A DNA stretch of 64,000 nucleotides, from NCBI RefSeq assembly GCF_006538365.1, contig NZ_BJKN01000002.1:820411-884410 (forward strand), in the 5' to 3' direction. Source of the DNA: Moorella sp. E308F (GTDB lineage Bacteria; Bacillota; DSM-521; Neomoorellales; Neomoorellaceae). Positions 51,294-60,143 of the stretch are shown piece by piece. Made by a program: the position numbers and the translations under genes. Position 1 is the stretch's first letter. Every line of letters starts with the position of its first letter. Below the pieces are notes generated by a model. It was given only the letters and a program-made list of their open reading frames with translations, was not told where the DNA came from and searched no databases.

Positions 51294-51372
51294 ATTTTCT
51301 CAAACCCCTTTATAAATGCTTTATGTAGTGTTTTGAAATTGCATCTTCTATGTTACGCTTCCCCTTTGGGGA

Positions 51373-51400
51373 ATTCTATCATAACTGCGGCTCAAGTCAA
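51373..51400 (-). promoter_or_regulatory. Candidate promoter of the MATE gene
   Basis: Minus strand TTGACT (51395-51400), 16 bases, TAGAAT (51373-51378), about 75 bases before the start. The remaining 51294-51567 gap is AT-rich with no further signal. Confidence 0.5.
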
Positions 51401-51567
51401 TGTAGAATGCAAATTGTTTTTGATGAAAAATGAAATTTATGATATAAAATGAATATATGAGTAGACAGGTTTGCATGCACTTTATTGCTTGCATATTGTT
51501 GACCGCTTAAAAAATCTTAGCGGGATGGCCATGGGCTAAAGTTTTTTGTAAGTAACGTTAGTGATAA

Positions 51568-52338
51568 TTACCGAGCAATGATCCTGTTAACCAGGCTCCC
51601 TATCTTTTCCACCCTAATTTCAATGGTATCGCCCACCTGCATGGGACCCACCCCTTCCGGCGTGCCGGTCATGATTACATCTCCGGGTAATAAGGTCATT
51701 ACCTGAGAGATAAAACTCACCAGAAAAGGTATAGAAAAGATGAGCTGGGAAGTACGGCCGTCCTGCTTTAGTTCGCCGTTTAAAAAAGACTGGACGCGAA
51801 GGTCGGAAACGTCAATACCCCGCACAATATAGGGTCCAAGGGGTAAAAATGTATCGAAGCTCTTAGCCCTGGTCCACTGGCCGTCTTTCTGCTGCAAATC
51901 CCTGGCTGTAACGTCGTTTCCAACGGTATAGCCGAAAATATACTCCCAGGCTTCTTCTTCTTTTACATTATGGGCCTCACGGCCGATAACCACGGCCAAC
52001 TCTGCTTCATAATCAAGGCGTTTAACCACGGGCCAGTAAATTATATTTTCATTAGGGCCAATTACACAGGTTGACGGCTTGATAAAGATGACCGGCTCTT
52101 CCGGCACTTTCTCGGCCATTTCTTTAATATGATTGCTATAATTCAGCCCTACACATACAGCCTTACTGGGCCGGCAGGGAGCCAATAGACGCACTTCGTT
52201 TAAACTGAAGCACCGGCCATTTTCCCAGTGCTCCCCGAAAATATCACCTTCAAAGGCGACAATCGTCTCTCCCTCCAGGCGGCCGTAAAAGATATCTTTC
52301 CCGGCAGCAAAGCGAACCAATTTCTCGACTTTCACCAT
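51568..52338 (-). CDS. Fumarylacetoacetate hydrolase family protein
   Basis: About 256 residues. CVGLNYSNHIKEM, EAELAVVIGREAHNV and TGTPEGVGPMQVGDTIE are the FAH-fold motifs with acidic metal ligands (E and D). Members act as hydrolases, decarboxylases or isomerases on 2-oxo-acids (e.g. fumarylpyruvate, acylpyruvate, oxaloacetate). AAGGAGG precedes ATG 52338. A single gene; no pathway partner adjacent. Confidence 0.9.
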   Translation of the reverse strand: MVKVEKLVRFAAGKDIFYGRLEGETIVAFEGDIFGEHWENGRCFSLNEVRLLAPCRPSKAVCVGLNYSNHIKEMAEKVPEEPVIFIKPSTCVIGPNENIIYWPVVKRLDYEAELAVVIGREAHNVKEEEAWEYIFGYTVGNDVTARDLQQKDGQWTRAKSFDTFLPLGPYIVRGIDVSDLRVQSFLNGELKQDGRTSQLIFSIPFLVSFISQVMTLLPGDVIMTGTPEGVGPMQVGDTIEIRVEKIGSLVNRIIAR

Positions 52339-52490
52339 TACTTTTGCCTCCTTCTGCCCTTTTATTATCACAATAATATGTTTCAGGACCCCAGTTTATT
52401 TAGTTCAAACTCCGAGGATAAAATCCTCCTCATTGTTAAAAATAAAATTACCAGGGGTATTTAAAAAGCCTCCTCACGGGAGGCAGGAGG

Positions 52491-53324
52491 CTAAAATAGT
52501 TCCAAACTCAGGTCCAGGGCGGCAACGCTATGGGTCAGGGAGCCAACGGAAATATAGTCGACGCCGGTAGCCGCTACTTCCGCTACCCGGTCCAGGGTGA
52601 TGCCGCCGGAAGCCTCTACTAAGGCCCGGCCGCCAATCACTTCTACGGCCCGGCGCATCTCCGGGGGAGACATGTTGTCCAGCATAATCAGCTCCACCCC
52701 AGCGGCCAGGGCCTCTTCGACCTGAGCCAGGTTTTCAACTTCCACTTCAATTTTCGTCGTCAGGGGAATAGCCCGGCGGACCCTGGCTACCGCCGCGGTA
52801 ATACTCCCGGCCGCTTTAATATGGTTATCCTTAAGCAGGACGGCATCGCCCAGGTTCAAGCGGTGGTTTACCCCGCCCCCCATGCGGACAGCGTATTTAT
52901 CCAGGAGGCGCAGGCCGGGAACGGTCTTGCGGGTATCGCAAATTTTTGCTTTATAGGGCTTAACCAGCTCTACATAACGGGCCGTCAGGGTAGCGATGCC
53001 CGAGAGGCGCTGGAGAAAATTTAAAGCCACCCTTTCGGCCCCGAGGATGGCCACCAGAGACCCCTCTACCAAGGCTACCCTTTGCCCGGCGGCAACCTGG
53101 CTCCCATCGGTTACCAGGGGTGTAAAGGTACAGCCCGGGGGTAGCAGCTGGAAGGCCAGTCCGGCTACCGGCAGGCCGGCAATAATGCCCTCCTGGCGGG
53201 CGATGATTTCCCCCCGGCCGCGGTCGGCAGGGGTAAAAAGGGCGCTGCTGGTCAGGTCTCCCGCGCCCAGGTCTTCTTCCAGGGCTCTTTTGACTATTTC
53301 TGTAACTGCGAGCATATTGAGCAT
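52491..53324 (-). CDS. nadC: Quinolinate phosphoribosyltransferase NadC
   Basis: 277 residues. LNFLQRLSGIATLTARYVE, DTRKTVPGLRLLDKYAVRMGGG and EVEVENLAQVEEAL are the NadC signatures with quinolinate-binding Arg/Lys/His. It makes nicotinate mononucleotide from quinolinate and PRPP. Third gene of nadA-B-C; ATG 53324 with AGGGGGA upstream and 18 bases after the nadB stop. Confidence 0.95.
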   Translation of the reverse strand: MLNMLAVTEIVKRALEEDLGAGDLTSSALFTPADRGRGEIIARQEGIIAGLPVAGLAFQLLPPGCTFTPLVTDGSQVAAGQRVALVEGSLVAILGAERVALNFLQRLSGIATLTARYVELVKPYKAKICDTRKTVPGLRLLDKYAVRMGGGVNHRLNLGDAVLLKDNHIKAAGSITAAVARVRRAIPLTTKIEVEVENLAQVEEALAAGVELIMLDNMSPPEMRRAVEVIGGRALVEASGGITLDRVAEVAATGVDYISVGSLTHSVAALDLSLELF

Positions 53325-53342
53325 GATTTAGCAATCCCCCTT

Positions 53343-54956
53343 CTACAGGACCGGGACTTCCCTGGCTTCCTTCTCCCTGGCCAGCACCAGCCGTTTCCGG
53401 TAGGCGGGATCGGTTTCCGGGAAGTCCTCGCGGTAATGAGCGCCCCGGCTTTCCCGGCGCCAGGTGGCGGCAGTAATAATTAAATGGGCCACAGTCAGCA
53501 TATTGCGGATCTCTACCGCCAGTCGATCCCTGGCTGGATAACCCAGTAACGGCCACCAAGATTCCAGGGTGCTGGCAGCCTCTTGTAAGCCCTCCCTATT
53601 GCGGATTAAACCTGCCCGCTGCTGCATAATTTCCTGGACGGCCAGCCAGTTGCCGGTATCCTCCTGGCCGCCATCTTTTAGCGTGTTGTATTTTAGCCGT
53701 GGACAGGGGGATGGCTTGAGTTCCTGGTTTAAAAGTTCGGCGGCTATCCGTCCGCCAAAAACCAGGCCTTCTAGCAGGGAATTGCTGGCCAGGCGATTGG
53801 CGCCGTGGACCCCGGTACAGGCCACTTCGCCGCCGGCATAAAGGCCGGTAATATTAGTCCGCCCGTTTAAGTCCGTTCGTACCCCGCCCATAAAGTAATG
53901 GGCCGCCGGGGCCACGGGCAACCATTCCTTTAGCGGGTCTAATCCCAGCTCCCGGCAGGTGGAGGTGATGGTGGGAAAACGGCGTTGCACCAGTTCGCCC
54001 TCGAGGTGGGTCAGGTCCAGATAAACGTGGCCGGACCCGTGCCGGGCCATCTCGCTGGCTACCGCCCGGGCGACGACATCCCGGGGGGCTAGCTCCCCCA
54101 AGGGGTGGTAGGCAGGCATAAACCTTTCGCCGGCCTGATTGCGTAAAATCGCCCCTTCACCACGGACGGCCTCGGAAATCAAGAAACCGGGTGCGCCGGG
54201 GTGCACCAGGACGGTAGGGTGAAACTGGTAAAACTCCACGTCCATGACCTCAGCCCCGGCGCGGTAGGCCATGGCCACGCCGTCGCCGGTAGCTACTGCC
54301 GGGTTGGTCGTAACGGGGTAAATTCGGCCGGCGCCGCCGCAGGCCAGGACAACAGCTTGAGCCAGGATAGCCTTCAGGGTTCCCGCTCCGGTTAACACCA
54401 GGGCGCCGCAGCAGCGGCCTTCAACAACCAGCAGGTCCAGGGCCATGGTCCCCGGCCACAGCTGAATGTTTGTGGCTCCTGCCGCCCTAGCTGCCAGGCC
54501 CTGCCAGATGATAGCCCCGGTGGCGTCGCCGCCGGCGTGAAGGATGCGCCGCCGGCTATGGGCTCCTTCCTTACCCAGAGCTACCTTATCGCCTTCACGA
54601 TCGAAGGGTATACCCCATTCAATCAGCTCCTGGACCCGTCCGGGCCCTTCTGTTACCAGCACCCTGGCGGCAGCAGGGTCCCCCAGGCCGGCAGCCGCCG
54701 TTAAAGTATCTTCCAGGTGTAATGCGGCGGAATCTTCCTCATTAATGGCAGCGGCAATTCCCCCCTGGGCCAGGTCGGTAGCGCATTCCGCCGGGTTATC
54801 TTTAGTTACCAGGACCACCCGGTAGCGTCCGGCTACCTTTAAAGCTGTATAAAGGCCGGCAATGCCGCTGCCGATAATCAAAATATCAGTCTCTTCCCGG
54901 GGTAAACCAGTAAGATTAAAATTGACGAGATAACGGGGAACCCTTTCCCAGTCCAT
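53343..54956 (-). CDS. nadB: L-aspartate oxidase NadB
   Basis: 537 residues. FAD motif IIGSGIAGLYTALKVA, TDLAQGGIAAAINEEDS, then VDFYQFHPT-like MDVEFYQFHPT and ASNSLLEGLVFG. It oxidises aspartate to iminosuccinate for quinolinate synthesis; in anaerobes fumarate is the usual electron acceptor. GAGGAGAG precedes ATG 54956. Middle gene of the nad operon; the 146-base gap after nadA contains no separate gene. Confidence 0.95.
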   Translation of the reverse strand: MDWERVPRYLVNFNLTGLPREETDILIIGSGIAGLYTALKVAGRYRVVLVTKDNPAECATDLAQGGIAAAINEEDSAALHLEDTLTAAAGLGDPAAARVLVTEGPGRVQELIEWGIPFDREGDKVALGKEGAHSRRRILHAGGDATGAIIWQGLAARAAGATNIQLWPGTMALDLLVVEGRCCGALVLTGAGTLKAILAQAVVLACGGAGRIYPVTTNPAVATGDGVAMAYRAGAEVMDVEFYQFHPTVLVHPGAPGFLISEAVRGEGAILRNQAGERFMPAYHPLGELAPRDVVARAVASEMARHGSGHVYLDLTHLEGELVQRRFPTITSTCRELGLDPLKEWLPVAPAAHYFMGGVRTDLNGRTNITGLYAGGEVACTGVHGANRLASNSLLEGLVFGGRIAAELLNQELKPSPCPRLKYNTLKDGGQEDTGNWLAVQEIMQQRAGLIRNREGLQEAASTLESWWPLLGYPARDRLAVEIRNMLTVAHLIITAATWRRESRGAHYREDFPETDPAYRKRLVLAREKEAREVPVL

Positions 54957-55102
54957 ACTTCAAATAATCTCTCCTCAAAGTAGACATTCATGCCGCCTGG
55001 ACGGCACCAGCAGAGGATGAAAAAGGCAGCCGTAACAACTTGTTCCCCAAACCAGTAACTGCTCCTCATTTTGACCGGGCTTAGCTTTATCCTTAAAGCC
55101 AA

Positions 55103-56002
55103 TTACACGGCCAGCATGCGCTCCAGGGCGCGGTAGGCCCGGCTGCGGATGGTTTCCGGCACCTGGACTACCGGCTGCATCTCCCGTAAGCAGCGGGCTA
55201 TTTTCTCCAGGGTGGTAAGCTTCATATTAGGGCAAACCAGCCCCGGGGACAGGAGATAAAATTTTTTCTCCGGATTATCTAGCTGCAGGCGGTGGAGAAT
55301 GCCCATCTCCGTACCGATTAGAAACTCTTTAGCCCTGCTTTCCCGGGCATATTTGATAATGGCCCCGGTACTGCCGACAAAGTCGGCCGCCCGGGCGACT
55401 TCCGGCCGGCACTCGGGATGGACCAGGATTTCGGCCTCCGGGTGGGCCGCCCTGGCCCTATCTAGCTCGTCGAGGGTTACCCGGTAATGGGTAAGGCAGC
55501 CGCCATCCCAGGGGATTATCTCTTTGTCGGTAAACCGGGCGACAAAACTGGCGAGATTCCGGTCCGGGACAAAAAGTATTCTTCGCCGGGTCAGGGACTG
55601 AACGACCGCCACGGCATTGCTGGAGGTACAGCAAATATCGCTTTCGGCTTTAACATCTGCTGAGGTATTAACATAACAGACTACCGCGGCATCCGGGTAT
55701 CTAGCTTTAGCTTCCCGCAGGGCCTCGACATCAATGCTATCGGCCAGGGGACAGCCGGCCTGGCTGTCCGGCAGGAGGATTATTTTTTCTGGTGCCAGGA
55801 TGCTGGCACTTTCCGCCATAAAGCGTACCCCGGCTAAAACTACCACCTTGGCCCTGGTAGTGGCAGCATAACGGCTGAGGGCCAGGGAATCGCCCACAAA
55901 ATCCGCTATATCCTGGACGGCATCCTGCTGGTAATTATGGGCCAGGACTACCGCCTGGCGTTCTTTTTTTAGTTTTTCTATTTCTTGAACCAGTTCCGAC
56001 AT
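55103..56002 (-). CDS. nadA: Quinolinate synthase NadA
   Basis: 299 residues. AHNYQQDAVQDIADFVGDSL at the start, CYVNTSADVKAES, HPECRPEV and GLVCPNMKLTTLEKIA give the three Cys ligands of the [4Fe-4S] cluster in the NadA arrangement. It condenses iminosuccinate with DHAP to quinolinate. First gene of the operon, under the promoter/operator at 56115-56173. Confidence 0.95.
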   Translation of the reverse strand: MSELVQEIEKLKKERQAVVLAHNYQQDAVQDIADFVGDSLALSRYAATTRAKVVVLAGVRFMAESASILAPEKIILLPDSQAGCPLADSIDVEALREAKARYPDAAVVCYVNTSADVKAESDICCTSSNAVAVVQSLTRRRILFVPDRNLASFVARFTDKEIIPWDGGCLTHYRVTLDELDRARAAHPEAEILVHPECRPEVARAADFVGSTGAIIKYARESRAKEFLIGTEMGILHRLQLDNPEKKFYLLSPGLVCPNMKLTTLEKIARCLREMQPVVQVPETIRSRAYRALERMLAV

Positions 56003-56114
56003 AAGTTCTCCCCTTCCAAAAGTGCTCAGGACCGTACGGACATCCCCGGTGTAATCTCCAATCCTAAAGATAGCCGCCAGACCAGTCCTGCTAGAGGTTA
56101 AATTTATTGGTTCT

Positions 56115-56173
56115 GTCTTATCAGCTGTCTTGTCACTTAAGGTTATTATAAATCCCGTTTATTACTCCGTCAA
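56115..56173 (-). promoter_or_regulatory. nadABC promoter with direct-repeat operator (NiaR-like candidate)
   Basis: Minus strand TTGACG (56168-56173), 16 bases, TATAAT (56146-56151). On the plus strand TGTCTTATCA (56115-56124) and TGTCTTGTCA (56127-56136) lie just downstream of the -10 as a 10-base direct repeat at 12-base spacing. NiaR represses nad genes in many Firmicutes; the fit to its site is not confirmed. Confidence 0.55.
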
Positions 56174-56252
56174 GAAAGGGGATTATTCTACCTGGCCGGG
56201 GAATAATAAAACCAACAGTAAATATGATTTTTGAAGGAAGGGAGGTTTTCTT

Positions 56253-56462
56253 TTGCACGTTAAAGTAGTAGAACTGGTGGGCGAATCGCCCCATAACTGG
56301 AAGGATGCCGTCCAGCAGGCAGTGGCTGAAGCTAGCCGGGAGGTAAAAAACATCTCTGGCGTAGAGGTTTATAACCTGACTGCCAATGTTAGAGACGGCA
56401 AACTAACCGAATTCAAGGCCAATGTGAAAATCGCTTATGCCGATCATAGCGCCGATCTATAA
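56253..56462 (+). CDS. Dodecin
   Basis: 69 residues; VKVVELVGESPHNWKDAVQQAVAEASREVKNI is the dodecin fold, a flavin- or CoA-binding dodecamer that stores or buffers flavins. TTG start at 56253 with GGAAGGGAGG upstream. Divergent from nadA. Confidence 0.93.
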   Translation: MHVKVVELVGESPHNWKDAVQQAVAEASREVKNISGVEVYNLTANVRDGKLTEFKANVKIAYADHSADL

Positions 56463-56466
56463 ATGT

Positions 56467-56493
56467 AAGCCCCGGGAATCGCCGGGGCTTTAT
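56467..56493. terminator. Terminator between dodecin and hepT
   Basis: AAGCCCCG / CGGGGCTT with a T-rich flank on the plus strand, 4 bases after the dodecin stop. It sits between the convergent dodecin and hepT genes and may serve both. Confidence 0.7.
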
Positions 56494-56498
56494 AGCAG

Positions 56499-56921
56499 CT
56501 AAAAACTCCAACCCAGGTACTTAACAATATAGCGGGCAAACTGACGAAAATCATCAAGGTGGTGGTTCATGATATCGGCCACTTTTTCCATATCTACCTT
56601 GCCATATTCATGGACCAGAATATTTCTAAATCCTGACATGCCGGAAATATCCCGGGCAAATTTTTCAGGTAAAACCCCTAGTTCGGCAAGTTCACCAAAA
56701 ATATTGCTATATTCATCTACAATAATTCCTTCTTCAGCCAGGATATGCGTACCTATATCCAGTACAACCTGGATGCTTAGTTGCAAACCATGTTCTACGA
56801 TCCAGGCTAGTTCCATATTTTTTTCCAGGTCAGGGGCCTTAACATGTTTATGCTTCTCCAGTTGAGCTAGATAACTTTCCAGCTGTTGCAATTTTCGATT
56901 GATAACGGCCGCATCAACCAT
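56499..56921 (-). CDS. hepT: HepT-like toxin (HEPN RNase)
   Basis: About 140 residues of the HEPN fold with the catalytic RX4HXY motif RNILVHEY at about residue 112. ATG 56921 overlaps the mntA stop (ATGGTTGA), so the toxin is translated with its antitoxin; a longer reading is not credible. HepT cleaves RNA and is neutralised by polyAMPylation by MntA. Confidence 0.9.
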   Translation of the reverse strand: MVDAAVINRKLQQLESYLAQLEKHKHVKAPDLEKNMELAWIVEHGLQLSIQVVLDIGTHILAEEGIIVDEYSNIFGELAELGVLPEKFARDISGMSGFRNILVHEYGKVDMEKVADIMNHHLDDFRQFARYIVKYLGWSF

Positions 56922-57360
56922 CCCTTGCACCCCCAAAGCGTCCTTCGGCCATTCTCTTGTGCAGGTACTCCACTTGAATCTTCTGCATGGGCCGGAAATC
57001 AAGGTAATCCCGCATGGTTTTTTCGTGGAAAGTTATCCGAACCCGGGTATCGCGGCAGAATAGGAGTTTTCCATCCCGCAGGACACGAAAACGCAGGGGT
57101 AAAGGTGCTTCATTAAGGATAACAAAATCCAACGGTTCCCGCAGCTCCTGTCTCATGGCAACAAGCAACTCACTTTTATAACCATAGTGACCCACCGGCG
57201 GTAAACGGAGTTCATCCAGAAAAACGGCCACGTCTACATCACTCAGTTTATTCGCCGTTCCCCGGGCGTGGGAACCAAAGAGATAAGCAAACATAATTTC
57301 TTTTCTCGTTATCAAGGCCTCCCGCAAGCGTTCTTCCAGCGAAAGGGAAGTATTCTCCAT
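56914..57360 (-). CDS. mntA: MntA-like antitoxin nucleotidyltransferase
   Basis: 148 residues. FGSHARGTANKLSDVDVAV gives GSX10DXD, the minimal nucleotidyltransferase motif. It AMPylates HepT at the HXY Tyr. First of the pair. Canonical MntA-HepT toxin-antitoxin gene order (antitoxin, then toxin). Confidence 0.9.
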   Translation of the reverse strand: MENTSLSLEERLREALITRKEIMFAYLFGSHARGTANKLSDVDVAVFLDELRLPPVGHYGYKSELLVAMRQELREPLDFVILNEAPLPLRFRVLRDGKLLFCRDTRVRITFHEKTMRDYLDFRPMQKIQVEYLHKRMAEGRFGGARDG

Positions 57361-57447
57361 TTAGCTCACCGCTTCGTTCCTACTATTATCTTGCGTTACA
57401 GGTATATTATACCATCGGCCTTCCGAAATGTCGAGCAGTCTTTATCG

Positions 57448-57843
57448 CTATCCCTGCCATACCTTGATATGCACCTTGCGCCGGCGGGGACCGTCGAATT
57501 CGCAGAAATAAATGCCCTGCCAGGTACCGAGCACCAGGTTGCCGTTATGGACAATCACCATCTGGCTGCTGCCCATGAGGGAGGTTTTGATGTGAGCCGG
57601 CGAGTTGCCTTCGCCGTGGCGGTAACCTCCCGCCGGAACAATTCTGGCCAGAGCCGCCAGGATATCGGCCGCCACATCCGGGTCGGCATTTTCATTTATA
57701 GTAACGCCTGCCGTCGTGTGGGGGACGTAGACCAGGCAAAGGCCTTCCTTTACACCCGCCTCCTGTACTGCTCTAGCTGCCAGGTGGGTAATATCAACCA
57801 TGGCCTCTTTGCTTGGCGTCTGGAGATCAAAGGTAAAAAGCAT
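57448..57843 (-). CDS. YjbQ family protein (secondary thiamine-phosphate synthase-like)
   Basis: About 131 residues. VPHTTAGVTINENADPDV, YRHGEGNSPAHIKTSLMG and GTWQGIYFCEFDGPRRRKVHI are the UPF0047/YjbQ signature. Some members have weak thiamine phosphate synthase activity. ATG 57843 with GGGAGG upstream. Confidence 0.92.
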   Translation of the reverse strand: MLFTFDLQTPSKEAMVDITHLAARAVQEAGVKEGLCLVYVPHTTAGVTINENADPDVAADILAALARIVPAGGYRHGEGNSPAHIKTSLMGSSQMVIVHNGNLVLGTWQGIYFCEFDGPRRRKVHIKVWQG

Positions 57844-57934
57844 CCTGTCCTGCCTCCCCAAAATTGCCGCCAACTTTGTCCGGCTTTTTCTTAAGGGCCA
57901 AGTTTCCAGCCTGCTCCCCTATCTTCTGATAACT

Positions 57935-58615
57935 CTATAGTACGGCCCTCCGGTTGCCTTTAAGGGCCCGGGCTTCCTCCAGGTAATTATAAATGGTATA
58001 TTTTGAAACTGCCAGGGCCTGGGCTACCACATCCACCGCCCCCTTGACCAGGAAAATACCCCGGTCATCAAGCATTTCCACGGCCTTAACCTTTTCTTCC
58101 TTGGTCATGACCGGTACCGGTTTGCCCAGTTCCTGCAGGACGTTTTCCACTACGTTGTCAACCACTTCGTTAATGTCCCGGGCAAACTGCTCCTGGGTAC
58201 GTTCAAAACCTGCTTCCGCCAGGTCCTTTAGCTGGCAAAAGTCTTCTAAAATATTTTTTGCCAGCTGGAACTCAGTAAGATCAAAGTTAATACACAGGCA
58301 ACCAATGATCTTGCCGCTGTTATCACGGATAAAAATGGTGGAGGATTTCAAGACCTTACCGTCCTTGGTCCGGTTAAGATAGCCGATTAAATCCTCGGTG
58401 GCGTCACCGTAACGTTGCAGAGCTTCTAACACCAGATTGGTAACCGGGGCGCCGATTTCTCTATTAGTCACCGATCCGGCTTTGAAAATAAGGGAACTGG
58501 ACGGCTCGCTGAGATCATGAAGAACAACTTCACAATTTTTACCGAAGGTTGCTGCTATGCCCCTGGCTACGGGCTTCATCGCCTCCAGGGCCGGGTGAAT
58601 TTGGTCGCTTGCCAT
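57935..58615 (-). CDS. YheO/DauR-type PAS transcriptional regulator
   Basis: 226 residues. PAS-like YheO domain (VVLHDLSEPSSSLIFKAGSVTNREIGAPVTNLVLE, then IFIRDNSGKIIGCLCINFDLT) and C-terminal DauR helix-turn-helix (FLVKGAVDVVAQALAVSKYTIYNYLEEAR). DauR represses D-arginine catabolism in Pseudomonas; relatives often sit with amino acid racemase, transporter and RidA genes, as here. It probably binds the GGTTA/TAACC sites just upstream of its own gene. Confidence 0.85.
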   Translation of the reverse strand: MASDQIHPALEAMKPVARGIAATFGKNCEVVLHDLSEPSSSLIFKAGSVTNREIGAPVTNLVLEALQRYGDATEDLIGYLNRTKDGKVLKSSTIFIRDNSGKIIGCLCINFDLTEFQLAKNILEDFCQLKDLAEAGFERTQEQFARDINEVVDNVVENVLQELGKPVPVMTKEEKVKAVEMLDDRGIFLVKGAVDVVAQALAVSKYTIYNYLEEARALKGNRRAVL

Positions 58616-58653
58616 GGTTAACCCCCTTGTTAACCTTTATGGTTAGTATTATA
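58616..58653 (-). promoter_or_regulatory. Promoter and GGTTA/TAACC operator of the YheO-type regulator
   Basis: TATAAT (58648-58653, minus strand). Between it and the ATG lie GGTTAAC...GTTAACC (58616-58622 and 58629-58635) and TAACC...GGTTA (58631-58645), overlapping inverted repeats in the transcribed leader that also cover the ribosome site. Confidence 0.5.
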
Positions 58654-58773
58654 CAAAAAAATACCTTATTTGTTGAGCTGTTCAAGGAAAATGACTAAGA
58701 AACGATTTAAAGCAGGTGTATTAGTCCTTTACCCTTCAGAAAGCAGAATTAACAGTTCAACTAACCCGGTGTT

Positions 58774-58800
58774 TAAAAAGAAAGGCCAGCTTAGCCGGCC
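58774..58800 (-). terminator. Terminator of the DAACS transporter gene
   Basis: GGCCGGC/GCTGGCC stem (58784-58790, 58794-58800) followed by TTTCTTTTT on the minus strand, 51 bases after the stop. Confidence 0.7.
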
Positions 58801-58850
58801 CTAACAAATAAAACAAATAAATTATTCGTGTAAAAATTATTTTACTATTT

Positions 58851-60065
58851 CTACATTGATACCTTTGTTTCCGGTTTTACCAGTTCTCCTTCGGATTGAG
58901 CTACTACTAAGGCACCGGTTGCATCCCCTAAAATATTTAATGGCGTCCTGGCCATGTCTAAAATACGGTCAACGCCTGCTACCAGGGCAATACCTTCAAT
59001 AGGCAAACCTACAGACTGAAAGACCATGGTCATGACAATCAGAGCAGCGCCAGGCACTCCTACGGAACCAACGGAAGCTAGAATAGCCATGAGGATTATA
59101 GTTAGCTGCTGGTTGAGGCCCAGGTGCATGCCAAACACTTCTGAGATAAAGATGGAAGCAATTCCCAGGTAAATACTTGCTCCATCCATATTAATGGTAT
59201 TTCCTAGCGGGATAGTAAAACTACTGATTGACTTAGGTACACCTAATCTTTCTACCGCTCGCATATTCAGAGGTAAAGCAGCAGCACTTGAACAGGTTGT
59301 AAATGCCACAAGAAGTGGTTCAGCTACACCCCGGAAGAAAGTCACTGGCCGCAATTTGCCGACTATAGTAATAAACGGTGTATAGACAATCACAATATGG
59401 AGCAGGGCTACCAGGTACATTACGATTATCAATTTTAGCAGTGGTAATAAGACGCCTATGCCGTGTACGCCAACGGTTACAGCAATCAAAGCAAAGACAC
59501 CAAAAGGAGCATATTCCATAACATAGCCAGTTACTTTTATCATGGTGTTCATAACAATATCAAAGAAATTAAGTACTGGCTGGCCGACCTCACCAAGTGA
59601 ACTTAAAGCGAAGCCAAATATAATGGCAAAAAAGATCATTGGAAGCAATTCACCTTTGGCCATGGCCTCAATGGGGTTAATCGGAACAATATTGAGCAAG
59701 GTTTGGACCATCGAAGGTGGAGTTACTTCTTTAACTTTTAATCCCTCTGTACTTAAGGTAACACCCAGGCCCGGGTGTACCACATTAGCCACGATTAAGC
59801 CAAGTGTTACAGCAACGGCAGTAGTAAAAAAATAATATCCTATGATTTTAATTGCCACCCGGCCAAATTTGGCGGCATCGCTCATCCCCGCTGCCCCGGC
59901 AATTAAAGATGATACTACCAGGGGGACAACAACCATCCGGATTAAACGAATAAAAAGGTCACCAAAGGGCTGTAACACCTTGGCATTCCACCCGGTAAAC
60001 TGGAATATTAATCCGGCTACAATACCAAGGATAAAGCCAATAGCTAGCTTTTGCGGTAGTTTCAC
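58851..60065 (-). CDS. DAACS-family dicarboxylate/amino acid:cation symporter
   Basis: 404 residues, eight membrane segments with two re-entrant hairpins. TTCSSAAALPLN (first hairpin) and PLGNTINMDGASIYLG (the NMDGT motif, here NMDGA) are the substrate and Na+ sites. The family takes up glutamate, aspartate or C4-dicarboxylates. Downstream of a degraded racemase and a threonine-synthase-like gene, so an amino acid substrate is likely. Confidence 0.92.
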   Translation of the reverse strand: MKLPQKLAIGFILGIVAGLIFQFTGWNAKVLQPFGDLFIRLIRMVVVPLVVSSLIAGAAGMSDAAKFGRVAIKIIGYYFFTTAVAVTLGLIVANVVHPGLGVTLSTEGLKVKEVTPPSMVQTLLNIVPINPIEAMAKGELLPMIFFAIIFGFALSSLGEVGQPVLNFFDIVMNTMIKVTGYVMEYAPFGVFALIAVTVGVHGIGVLLPLLKLIIVMYLVALLHIVIVYTPFITIVGKLRPVTFFRGVAEPLLVAFTTCSSAAALPLNMRAVERLGVPKSISSFTIPLGNTINMDGASIYLGIASIFISEVFGMHLGLNQQLTIILMAILASVGSVGVPGAALIVMTMVFQSVGLPIEGIALVAGVDRILDMARTPLNILGDATGALVVAQSEGELVKPETKVSM

Positions 60066-60143
60066 AACACTCTCCCCTTGTCTTTTTTTAATTTTTGCTG
60101 GTGTGGTTTTAAAAGCTTAACATGAGATAACAATCGCGTTTGT

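Noticed and set aside
54878-55102. 74-codon minus-strand frame between nadA and nadB
   Set aside because: It overlaps the nadB start in another frame with no ribosome site or homology signs.
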